Shown here: positions 44,202 through 50,934 of the stretch, in pieces
Layout: each line of letters opens with the position of its first letter
How positions within the stretch are numbered: position 1 is the stretch's first letter
NCBI GenBank assembly: GCA_964439625.1
Contig: CAYTPI010000008.1
Location: forward strand, 62,001-126,000
Reading direction: 5' to 3'
DNA length: 64,000 bases
DNA from: CAYTPI01 sp964439625
Lineage (GTDB): Bacteria; Chloroflexota; Anaerolineae; Aggregatilineales; UBA3940
The notes under the pieces: model-generated
Told to the model about the DNA's origin: nothing
Seen by the model: only the letters and a program-made list of their open reading frames with translations
Database searches by the model: none
Position numbers and translations under genes: made by a program

Positions 44202-45074
44202 ATGAGTGATGCACAAACCAAACCTAGAGACGAATATATTTCAAGTTTGGCACTGAAAGAGTCAGACCCACAGATTAAGTGTACAAACTGCCAGCATCTG
44301 TTTAGTGAGGAACGGTGGCAGCCACGGCTTCGTTGTCCCAATTGTGATGTCCTTGGCTATCCAGATCGTGCTGGGCTTAACTTGCTGCCACTGCAATGGG
44401 AGTGTCCATCGTGCCAAGCAGAGAACCGTGGGACAACAAATTTTTGCCGGAATTGCAGCACAGGGCTGGCAACACGTTGTGTTTCATGTGAAGCACCAAT
44501 TTACAGTGTGGCCTGCACTCACTGTGGAACCCACCAAGCACAAGCATTAACAATCAGTCGTGTTGAGGCTGACCGTCAGCCGTGGGTTACGAAGCAGCGG
44601 ATGGCTTTTCGTTCAGAACGCCTTCAATCAGAGAATCTACCTGCTGCCGCTTTTGACCCGAACTATGGTGTTTCAGGCTGGCGCAGCCTATCAACTGCTG
44701 TTGAGGAAGTACAACAAACTGATACCCCAGTGGAGGCTAATTTGCTGACGACTGCCACAGCTTCATCTCGTCAATTGGCTATACAACAAGCCATTCGCTG
44801 GGGGCTCAGGTCTATTGCCATTGTGGGCATTAGCATGGTTGTTCTTTTGTATATTGATCAGCTACTACTTGAGATGTTTAATTTTACATTAATTACGCCT
44901 CTGATTGTTGCGCAAGCCGAGACCGTATCAGGTTTTTTTGATAATGTCCTCATAGCAATGACCTCGCTAGATTCATCGCTCGCATTTGCCTCGTTGATGG
45001 TGCTGGCTTTTGCCGCGCTGCTGCCCGTATTCTGGGTTTTGTCGAAGAACATTGCTCGTCGAATAATCCCTTGA
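44202..45074 (+). CDS. zinc-ribbon membrane protein of unknown function
   Basis: 290 residues. The N-terminal 110 residues contain repeated zinc-knuckle pairs: CTNC, CPNC, CPSC, CRNC, CVSC and CTHC, i.e. about three ribbons. A polar middle region follows. The C-terminus has two hydrophobic segments (about 200-225 and 255-280) and a basic end. Probably a membrane-anchored protein with cytosolic zinc ribbons; no catalytic motif. The -10-like element ends six bases upstream. Confidence 0.65.
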   Translation: MSDAQTKPRDEYISSLALKESDPQIKCTNCQHLFSEERWQPRLRCPNCDVLGYPDRAGLNLLPLQWECPSCQAENRGTTNFCRNCSTGLATRCVSCEAPIYSVACTHCGTHQAQALTISRVEADRQPWVTKQRMAFRSERLQSENLPAAAFDPNYGVSGWRSLSTAVEEVQQTDTPVEANLLTTATASSRQLAIQQAIRWGLRSIAIVGISMVVLLYIDQLLLEMFNFTLITPLIVAQAETVSGFFDNVLIAMTSLDSSLAFASLMVLAFAALLPVFWVLSKNIARRIIP

Positions 45075-45242
45075 AGTCTACTTACGGCGAAAAATGCCAC
45101 CTTGCGATACTTTCTAATCTAATTCCAACATAGTCCCCCGCGTTCTAACGTCCGTTTTATGTTGTCAATTCACCCTTTAGTCTAATATTTTCAACGTCTC
45201 TTCTCTATTTTGTAAATATTATCTTAAACCTGCTGTCAGTAA

Positions 45243-45271
45243 TTGACTTAAGTAAATTGCAGGCATATACT
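45243..45271 (+). promoter_or_regulatory. promoter of the principal sigma factor gene
   Basis: TTGACT, a 17-bp spacer and TATACT, close to consensus. The predicted start near 45278 lies inside the 11-bp direct repeat, giving a leader of about 68 nt. Confidence 0.7.
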
Positions 45272-45275
45272 GGTC

Positions 45276-45303
45276 TACAAAGATTATACAAAGATTGTAC
45301 AAG
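45276..45303 (+). repeat. 11-bp direct repeat at the sigma gene transcription start
   Basis: TACAAAGATTA (45276-45286), TACAAAGATTG (45287-45297) and the partial TACAAG (45298-45303) repeat with an 11-bp period, about one DNA helical turn. It covers the predicted start site of the sigma factor promoter. Confidence 0.75.
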
Positions 45304-45345
45304 CTAATTTGCACGAACGGTAGTGACAGTCGAGAGGGCTAAAAT

Positions 45346-46362
45346 ATGGCTGAGCAGCATGGAACTATTAGCGAGTTCATAGAAGCGTACGCAAACATCG
45401 TAGATAGTAAAGTTTTTGCTGGATACAATGCTACACCAGAGAACATTGATCACATCCCTGCGGATGATACGGTAAGCCTATATTTTCGCCAGATGGCTAG
45501 CGAACCATTGTTGACTGCCGAACAAGAAGTAGAGTTGGCAAAGCGCATCGAGCGTGGTGACATGGCTACTCAAATGCTTGAAGAGAGTGATGACGCAACC
45601 TACCATGAAGAGCAAACACTGCGTCGCTACGAATTTGATGGGCAGGAAGCCCGTGAGCATCTTGCTCGGGCAAATACTCGCTTGGTTGTTAGCATTGCCA
45701 AACGTTACCGTAACCAAGGTCTGCCAATGTCTGACCTTATTCAAGAGGGTAACATTGGACTAATGATTGCCGTCGATAAGTTCAACTATTCAATGGGTAA
45801 CCGCTTCAGCACTTATGCCAGTTGGTGGATACGCCAAACCATTACGCGGGCGTTATCCCAGAAGTCTCGTACAATTCGCCTGCCTCTGCACCTCTCCGAT
45901 CAACTACGCCGAATTTCGACCGCAACCGAGGTTCTCGGTCAGGAATTAGGCCACGAGCCTACGGCTGAGGAACTCAGCGAGCGCCTCGACCTAAACCCAA
46001 CACAAATCCGCGAGATTCTCGAAGCCAATCCACAGACAATCGCTTTAGAAGCACCTGTTGGTGACGACAGTGAATTTGGTGACTTCATCGAAGATGATCT
46101 GTCACCAAGCCCAGATGAGGCGATGCATGGCATCATGCTCAATGAGACGATTGACACGATTCTAGCGGAGCTGATGCCACGGGAAGCAGAAATCCTAAGG
46201 TTACGTTTTGGGCTAGAGGGTGGCGTTCCACAGACATTAGAACAAGTTGGTAAGGCGATGGGCTTATCTCGCGAGCGTATTCGCCAGATCGAGCGCCAAG
46301 CACTGCGCCGCCTGCGCCAGCCAAAGTTTGCAGGTACCCTCCGGGATTTCCTCTCAACTTAA
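45346..46362 (+). CDS. sigA: RNA polymerase principal-type sigma factor (SigA/RpoD)
   Basis: 338 residues. Region 1.2 is DTVSLYFRQMASEPLLTAEQ, region 2 includes NTRLVVSIAKRYRNQGLPMS and MGNRFSTYASWWIRQTITRA, region 3 follows, and region 4 ends GLSRERIRQIERQALRRLRQ. There is no large region 1.1, so it could be the housekeeping factor or a close group 2 paralogue; the window cannot decide. It has its own promoter and terminator. Confidence 0.92.
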   Translation: MAEQHGTISEFIEAYANIVDSKVFAGYNATPENIDHIPADDTVSLYFRQMASEPLLTAEQEVELAKRIERGDMATQMLEESDDATYHEEQTLRRYEFDGQEAREHLARANTRLVVSIAKRYRNQGLPMSDLIQEGNIGLMIAVDKFNYSMGNRFSTYASWWIRQTITRALSQKSRTIRLPLHLSDQLRRISTATEVLGQELGHEPTAEELSERLDLNPTQIREILEANPQTIALEAPVGDDSEFGDFIEDDLSPSPDEAMHGIMLNETIDTILAELMPREAEILRLRFGLEGGVPQTLEQVGKAMGLSRERIRQIERQALRRLRQPKFAGTLRDFLST

Positions 46363-46390
46363 GTTTGACGTTGATACGAAACGAATTATC

Positions 46391-46422
46391 AAACAGGTGT
46401 CTGTAACGGTCACCTGTTTTTT
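46391..46422 (+). terminator. Rho-independent terminator of the sigma factor gene
   Basis: A perfect 9-bp stem (AAACAGGTG with CACCTGTTT, 11-nt loop) running into a T-tract, 28 bp after the stop. Confidence 0.88.
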
Positions 46423-46534
46423 GTTCTTCTTAAATAGTGCCCTAGTCCCAATACCGTAAGAAATAGCATGGACTTTACATCTACAGTTTGAACACATAGA
46501 AAACATTTCCCTACGCTTTAGGAGTGAGAAGTCT

Positions 46535-47818
46535 ATGAAACATAAATGGACGTTGTTATTGGTAGCTATCTTAGCCCTTACTCTTGTGGCTTGTTCAACA
46601 TCTGAGCCGGTTGCTGAAGAAGCCTCAACGGTAGATGATGCGGAAGTTGAGAACGAGGTTGAAACCGAAACACCTGCTGATGTTGATGAGCAAGAAGAAG
46701 AGGGCGTTATAGTCGTTGAGGAGAATGCCGATAACGTGAATAGCGGAGAAGATGACCGTCCACCACGGTTGCGGTCAATAACATCGGGGTGGAATACAGA
46801 TTGGACGATGCGAACAGTATCATACGATGAGATTTTATCTGGTGGGCCACCGAGAGATGGAATTCCATCTATTGATAACCCACAGTTTGAGTCGGTTGAA
46901 GAAGCACAAGACAGGGTAGCTGGCACAGAGCCAGTAATTGCCCTTGAAATTGATGGGGATGCGCGCGCTTACCCACTCGGGATTTTGACCCGCCATGAAA
47001 TCGCCAATGACACTGTAGGTGATGTTCCTGTTGCGGTAACGTTTTGCCCGCTGTGCAATTCAGCTTTGGTGTTTGACCGCCGTGTTGATGGCGAAGTGTA
47101 TGAATTCGGTGTGTCTGGCTTATTGCGCAATTCAGACTTGATTATGTGGGACCGTACTACTGAAAGCCTGTGGCAGCAGTTCACTGGTGAGGGCATCATT
47201 GGCACGCATGCTGGCGATCAGTTGGGATTTATCCCTGCGCCACTGGTAAGCTTTAATGAGTTCGCTGAAGCTTATCCAGATGGACAAGTCTTGATGGGGG
47301 TACCTGGTCGAACATACGGACGTAACCCATACGTTGGTTATGACTCAAGCACACAGCCGTTTCTCTTTCGGGATGCTAATGGCCCAACGGAAATTGATCC
47401 GCGGCTTGGTGGGCTAGAGCGCGTGGTCGGTGTGATCATTAACGATGAAGCTGTCGCTTACCCCTATGATGTGATTTCTGAGGTTGGTGCTGTAAACGAT
47501 ACAGTCGGTGGTGAAGACATCGTGGTCTTCCATAGGTTTGGCACCAACAGTGCTTTGGGTGCTTCAGAGATTGCCGTGGCAGAAGACGTTGGTGCGACGG
47601 GCGTGTACTTTCCCGTGGTTGACGGCGAGATACTCACCTTCGCTGTTGACGGTGCTGAGATCGTCGATGAGCAAACGGGCAGTATATGGAACCTGCTAGG
47701 GCAGGCTACGAGCGGCGAATTGGAAGGCACGGAGCTTGAGCAAAGCTTAAGCACAGATCATTTCTGGTTCTCGTGGGCCGCTTTCTACCCAGAGACGAGC
47801 ATCTACGCTGGTGAGTAA
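46535..47818 (+). CDS. DUF3179-family lipoprotein
   Basis: 427 residues. Signal with lipobox TLVACST, then an acidic Glu/Val/Asp-rich tether of about 50 residues. The DUF3179 domain covers roughly 90-400 with AYPLGILTRHEIANDTVGD, VTFCPLCNSALVFDRRVDG and GLLRNSDLIMWDRTTESLWQ. The CPLC pair is a family hallmark; molecular function is not established. Exported and membrane-anchored. The start follows AGGAGTGAGAAGTCT. It is 73 bp upstream of the candidate selenoprotein gene. Confidence 0.87.
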   Translation: MKHKWTLLLVAILALTLVACSTSEPVAEEASTVDDAEVENEVETETPADVDEQEEEGVIVVEENADNVNSGEDDRPPRLRSITSGWNTDWTMRTVSYDEILSGGPPRDGIPSIDNPQFESVEEAQDRVAGTEPVIALEIDGDARAYPLGILTRHEIANDTVGDVPVAVTFCPLCNSALVFDRRVDGEVYEFGVSGLLRNSDLIMWDRTTESLWQQFTGEGIIGTHAGDQLGFIPAPLVSFNEFAEAYPDGQVLMGVPGRTYGRNPYVGYDSSTQPFLFRDANGPTEIDPRLGGLERVVGVIINDEAVAYPYDVISEVGAVNDTVGGEDIVVFHRFGTNSALGASEIAVAEDVGATGVYFPVVDGEILTFAVDGAEIVDEQTGSIWNLLGQATSGELEGTELEQSLSTDHFWFSWAAFYPETSIYAGE

Positions 47819-47891
47819 TCTATCAAGCTAATTCTAATACGGCAGGGGTATACTCTTCTAGGTGTGCCCTTGCTCATCTTTGGAGTGACTT

Positions 47892-48434
47892 TTGCTTAGT
47901 ATCAACGACCCTGTACCACAGCTATCATTTGATAGGTTAGATGCCGACCCAATTGACCTCAAGGATTTATATGGAGATGGTAGCCACCTGCTGCTGATCT
48001 ACCTACGCCATCTTGGTTGACTGCCCTGTCGAGATCACGTTCAGCAGTTGGCTGAATACACGGAAGAACTTGAGGAATTAAACACCAATATTGCCGTTGT
48101 ATCATTTGTAAGTAATGAACACTGGGCCTATGCTTGGTTAGAAGATACACAATCACCATTTCCATTATTGATAGATCGTGATAAAAACACATACAGCGCC
48201 TTCAACCTGACGCACTCAGTTGCAGGGTCATGGTCGCTGCGGGTGTTGTGGTTCTATATCAAAACGTTTTTTACAGGTCGCAAACTTAAGGGCATTCAAG
48301 GCGACCCGAACCAACTCGGGGGTGACTTCATCATCGATCAAACGGGGATTGTTCGTTATATCTATCGGAGTCAAGATTCGCTCGACCGTCCAGACATCTC
48401 AGATTTATTTGAAGCATTAAGAAAGCTCAATTGA
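47892..48434 (+). CDS. peroxiredoxin-like (AhpC-TSA_2/PRXL2-type) protein with in-frame UGA, candidate selenoprotein
   Basis: 180 residues if the UGA at 48018-48020 is read as selenocysteine. The start is TTG at 47892, with GGAG six bases upstream (47882-47885). Around the UGA the frame reads LLLIYLRHLG-U-LPCRDHVQQL, where family members carry RHxGCxxCRE, so the UGA replaces the first cysteine of the active-site CxxC (position 43) and Cys46 remains. Downstream, GIQGDPNQLGGDFIIDQTGI and VRYIYRSQDSLDRP match the thioredoxin-fold C-terminal half of the family. The frame shows no other damage up to its own UGA stop at 48432. The family includes vertebrate SelU. The alternative is a nonsense mutation that happens to hit the catalytic codon. 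Confidence 0.8.
48018..48056 (+). promoter_or_regulatory. UGA codon with SECIS-like hairpin
   Basis: UGA at 48018-48020 is followed by a 6-bp stem TTCAGC/GCTGAA (48040-48045 with 48051-48056; G-T can extend it) and a 5-nt loop AGTTG. The loop begins 25 nt after the UGA and has G at its second place, both within the known limits for bacterial SECIS elements bound by SelB. Confidence 0.6.
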
Positions 48435-49000
48435 TGCAGAAAATTCTACTGACTTTCATCATGACAGTTGGCCTGGCCGAGTGTGCGGCCCCGGAAACCT
48501 CGTCCAGCCTAAGATCAACTGATCCGCCGACTGTGGTTGTGGTACTGACGGATGAACCAACGATGACAGCGACACAAACACCGAATGTAACCGAGCCGGA
48601 GGCAGAGCCTGTGTCTGAGCAAGCTAAGACCACAACAACGGCTGATGCTGATGTTATTTTCGTCAATGTAACACGATCGGGTGAAGAGACATGGTCATTC
48701 GCCGTGACAGTCGAACATCCTGACACAGGTTGGGATGACTACGCTGATGGCTGGGACGTCGTACTCCCTGATGGCACGGTCGTAAAGCCTGACCCAGACA
48801 GCCCTTTTACACGCTTGCTGCTGCACCCCCATGAAAACGAACAACCCTTTACCCGTAGTCAATCAGGGGTGATCATTCCATCAGACGTTTCGATTGTGAC
48901 GGTGCGCGCCCATGATATAGTCGATGGCTTTGGGGGCAAAGAAATTACGGTGGATTTAACAGTTGATGAGGGTGACGGCTTTACTGTCACGCGCCAGTAA
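48434..49000 (+). CDS. small putative lipoprotein
   Basis: 188 residues. The start ATG at 48434 overlaps the upstream UGA stop (TGATG), implying translational coupling to the candidate selenoprotein. The signal peptide MQKILLTFIMTVGLAECAAP ends in an imperfect lipobox (Glu before the Cys). A Thr-rich linker is followed by a compact domain with SFAVTVEHPDTGWDDYADGW, VVLPDGTVVKP and HPHENEQPFTRSQSGVIIP. No family recognised, but the C-terminal domain looks like an extracytoplasmic beta fold. Confidence 0.65.
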   Translation: MQKILLTFIMTVGLAECAAPETSSSLRSTDPPTVVVVLTDEPTMTATQTPNVTEPEAEPVSEQAKTTTTADADVIFVNVTRSGEETWSFAVTVEHPDTGWDDYADGWDVVLPDGTVVKPDPDSPFTRLLLHPHENEQPFTRSQSGVIIPSDVSIVTVRAHDIVDGFGGKEITVDLTVDEGDGFTVTRQ

Positions 49001-49015
49001 TATATCTGTGGCTTC

Positions 49016-49069
49016 TGATCATGTGATAGAGCGCACCGCAGAAAGCTTGGGCAAAACCCAACATGATCA
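49016..49069. repeat. inverted repeat in the convergent gap before ychF
   Basis: TGATCATG (49016-49023) and CATGATCA (49062-49069) are perfect inverted copies, with an inner TTGGG/CCCAA hairpin between them. There is no T-run, so termination is uncertain, but it lies where both converging transcripts should end. Confidence 0.4.
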
Positions 49070-49091
49070 GGCCCTGCTGCCGCATGATTAA

Positions 49092-50192
49092 TTAGACGTT
49101 GAAACGGAAAACAATCACGTCACCATCTTTGACGACGTAGTCGCGCCCTTCGATCTGCAATTTACCCGCAGCTCGAGCACCGCTCCATCCTCCAACTTCT
49201 ACAAATGTGTCGTAAGGCACCACTTCCGCCTTGATGAAGCCTTTTTCAAAATCCGTGTGGATGACTCCTGCTGCTTGAGGAGCCGTCCACCCTGTGTGGA
49301 TTGTCCAAGCGCGGGCTTCTTTCTCGCCTGCGGTAAAAAAGCTCTCGAGTCCCAGTAGCTTGTAACCTTCTTGGATGATTGTCTCTAAGCCACCCTGTGC
49401 TGCCCCTGCCAGCTCAAGGTATTCTTGACGCTCATCCTCATCGAGGCCTGCCATTTGTTCCTCAAGCTGCGCCGACAGAACAATGACCTGCGCGCCCTGT
49501 TTAACAGCTAACTGACGCACAGCTTTGACATAATCGTTTTCATCCGTGAGGTCTTCTTCACCGACATTTGCTGCGTAGATGACGGGTTTAGCCGTCAAGA
49601 AACGCATTTCCTGGCTCAGTTCCCTAAATGGCGCATCGTCTTTGCCCGCATAGGCCCACAGTGGCTTACTCGCATTCAGGTGATCTTGCAGTTTTTTTGC
49701 TTTCTCGTAGATCTTTTTCAGGGATGGGTCACCTTTGACCTGCCGTTCCAGCTTTTCGAGTTTGCGCTCTAACTGTTGTAGATCGGCAATTGCTAGTTCG
49801 ATGTTGATCGTTTCGATGTCATCAGCGGGGTCGGGGGCACCATTGACGTGCACAACGTTGGGGTCATCAAAGCAGCGGACGACATGTAGAATGGCATCAA
49901 CATCGCGGATGTTGCCTAAAAATTGATTGCCTAGCCCTTCTCCTTGGCTGGCTCCTTTGACCAGACCAGCAACGTCAACAAATTCAATAGTGGCTGGTAC
50001 AACTTTGGCTGAGTTTTCCATCTCTGCTAGGGTACTCAGCCGGGGGTCAGGGACGGGAACAACCGCTTGGTTTGGGTTGATCGTCGCAAAGGGATAATTT
50101 TCTGCGAGCGCATTTTGTTCTTTGGTTAATGCGTTAAATGTGGTGCTCTTGCCGACATTGGGTAGACCTACGATGCCAATGCTCAAACTCAT
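49092..50192 (-). CDS. ychF: YchF/OLA1-type translation-associated GTPase/ATPase
   Basis: 366 residues. G1 motif IGIVGLPNVGKSTTFNALT, the YchF phrase NYPFATINPNQAVVPVPDPR, EFVDVAGLVKGASQGEGLGN, and a C-terminal TGS domain with the typical ending IHTDFEKGFIKAEVV and VKDGDVIVFRFNV. The NxxE-type G4 motif that favours ATP over GTP is not cleanly visible. It is ribosome-associated in other bacteria. The ATG is preceded by CAGGAGAG. Confidence 0.95.
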   Translation of the reverse strand: MSLSIGIVGLPNVGKSTTFNALTKEQNALAENYPFATINPNQAVVPVPDPRLSTLAEMENSAKVVPATIEFVDVAGLVKGASQGEGLGNQFLGNIRDVDAILHVVRCFDDPNVVHVNGAPDPADDIETINIELAIADLQQLERKLEKLERQVKGDPSLKKIYEKAKKLQDHLNASKPLWAYAGKDDAPFRELSQEMRFLTAKPVIYAANVGEEDLTDENDYVKAVRQLAVKQGAQVIVLSAQLEEQMAGLDEDERQEYLELAGAAQGGLETIIQEGYKLLGLESFFTAGEKEARAWTIHTGWTAPQAAGVIHTDFEKGFIKAEVVPYDTFVEVGGWSGARAAGKLQIEGRDYVVKDGDVIVFRFNV

Positions 50193-50206
50193 GGCTGTTT
50201 GGCTCT

Positions 50207-50269
50207 CCTGATGGTAACTGATGTTTGGTAATTGTATCGGGTTAAGTACGTGCGGAGTATACCATCAGG
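50207..50269. repeat. 10-bp inverted repeat spanning the ychF control region
   Basis: CCTGATGGTA (50207-50216) and TACCATCAGG (50260-50269) are perfect inverted copies 43 bp apart. On the minus strand the distal copy overlaps an extended -10 box (TGGTATACT) and the proximal copy covers the start of the ychF ribosome-binding site. Confidence 0.6.
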
Positions 50270-50480
50270 GATGCGAGTTGGAGGAAAACTAACATGCAAC
50301 CTTTAGGCCTAGGCCGCTCGCAGAAGTGTTATTGCTCTTCACCGAGCACATGACGCACCCTAAGCGCCACAAGAACTTGTCGCCGTCTCTTGTGTTAAAT
50401 AGGCTAGGTTGTCTGTAACCAATTTCGATTGCGCTGTACAATCTGAATGCTTAAATATAGGATAAGAGGCATGAGTATAG

Positions 50481-50930
50481 ATGAAGAATAGAGCACTGCT
50501 TGAAGACATCTCGCGAAACATTGTCGCTGAGGTTGCGCCGGAAGAATTAGATCTGTTTGACGATCTGGCAGAGGAATACTATCAAGATCCAGAGCTGAAG
50601 CGGCAGCATACAAGAGGTGGCGAAGGGCCGTTGAGCTTCGGTTCTGTTGACATGCTGCCAGCTGCAACACCAATTATCATGGTGGTGGCGACAGTTGTGC
50701 TTGAGCTCATGCTGGACGTGCTCAAGGAGATTGTGGCCTCAAAAGGCGCAGATTTTGCCACAAACAAAGTACGGATGTGGTTCACGGGTAAAGCTCGGGC
50801 AGACTTGACCGCGAAGCAAATCAATGAAATTCGTGAGATATCAAAACAGGCTGTATTGCAACATGGTTATTCAGAAGAACACGCTCAAAAAATTGCGGAT
50901 GCCATGACGAATATGTTGATTACAGGTTAA
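50481..50930 (+). CDS. hypothetical protein paired with an M48 protease
   Basis: 149 residues. An acidic helical N-terminus (EELDLFDDLAEEYYQDPEL) is followed by a hydrophobic stretch IIMVVATVVLELMLDVLKEI (about 68-88) and a basic helical C-terminus (LTAKQINEIREISKQAVLQH, SEEHAQKIADAMTNML). It could be membrane-associated through the middle segment. I do not recognise a family. The M48 gene begins 4 bp after its stop, so the two are almost certainly cotranscribed. Confidence 0.6.
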   Translation: MKNRALLEDISRNIVAEVAPEELDLFDDLAEEYYQDPELKRQHTRGGEGPLSFGSVDMLPAATPIIMVVATVVLELMLDVLKEIVASKGADFATNKVRMWFTGKARADLTAKQINEIREISKQAVLQHGYSEEHAQKIADAMTNMLITG

Positions 50931-50934
50931 GTCG

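Noticed and set aside
48018..48020. UGA as a tryptophan codon (alternative genetic code)
   Set aside because: UGA is the normal stop of several genes here, including the ABC-F gene and this gene itself, and the position is a conserved cysteine, not tryptophan.
50404..50673. Minus-strand frame with a lipobox-like start (LQLAACQQ)
   Set aside because: It lies antisense to the start of the 149-residue gene, has no ribosome-binding site and reads as low-quality sequence after the first 10 residues.
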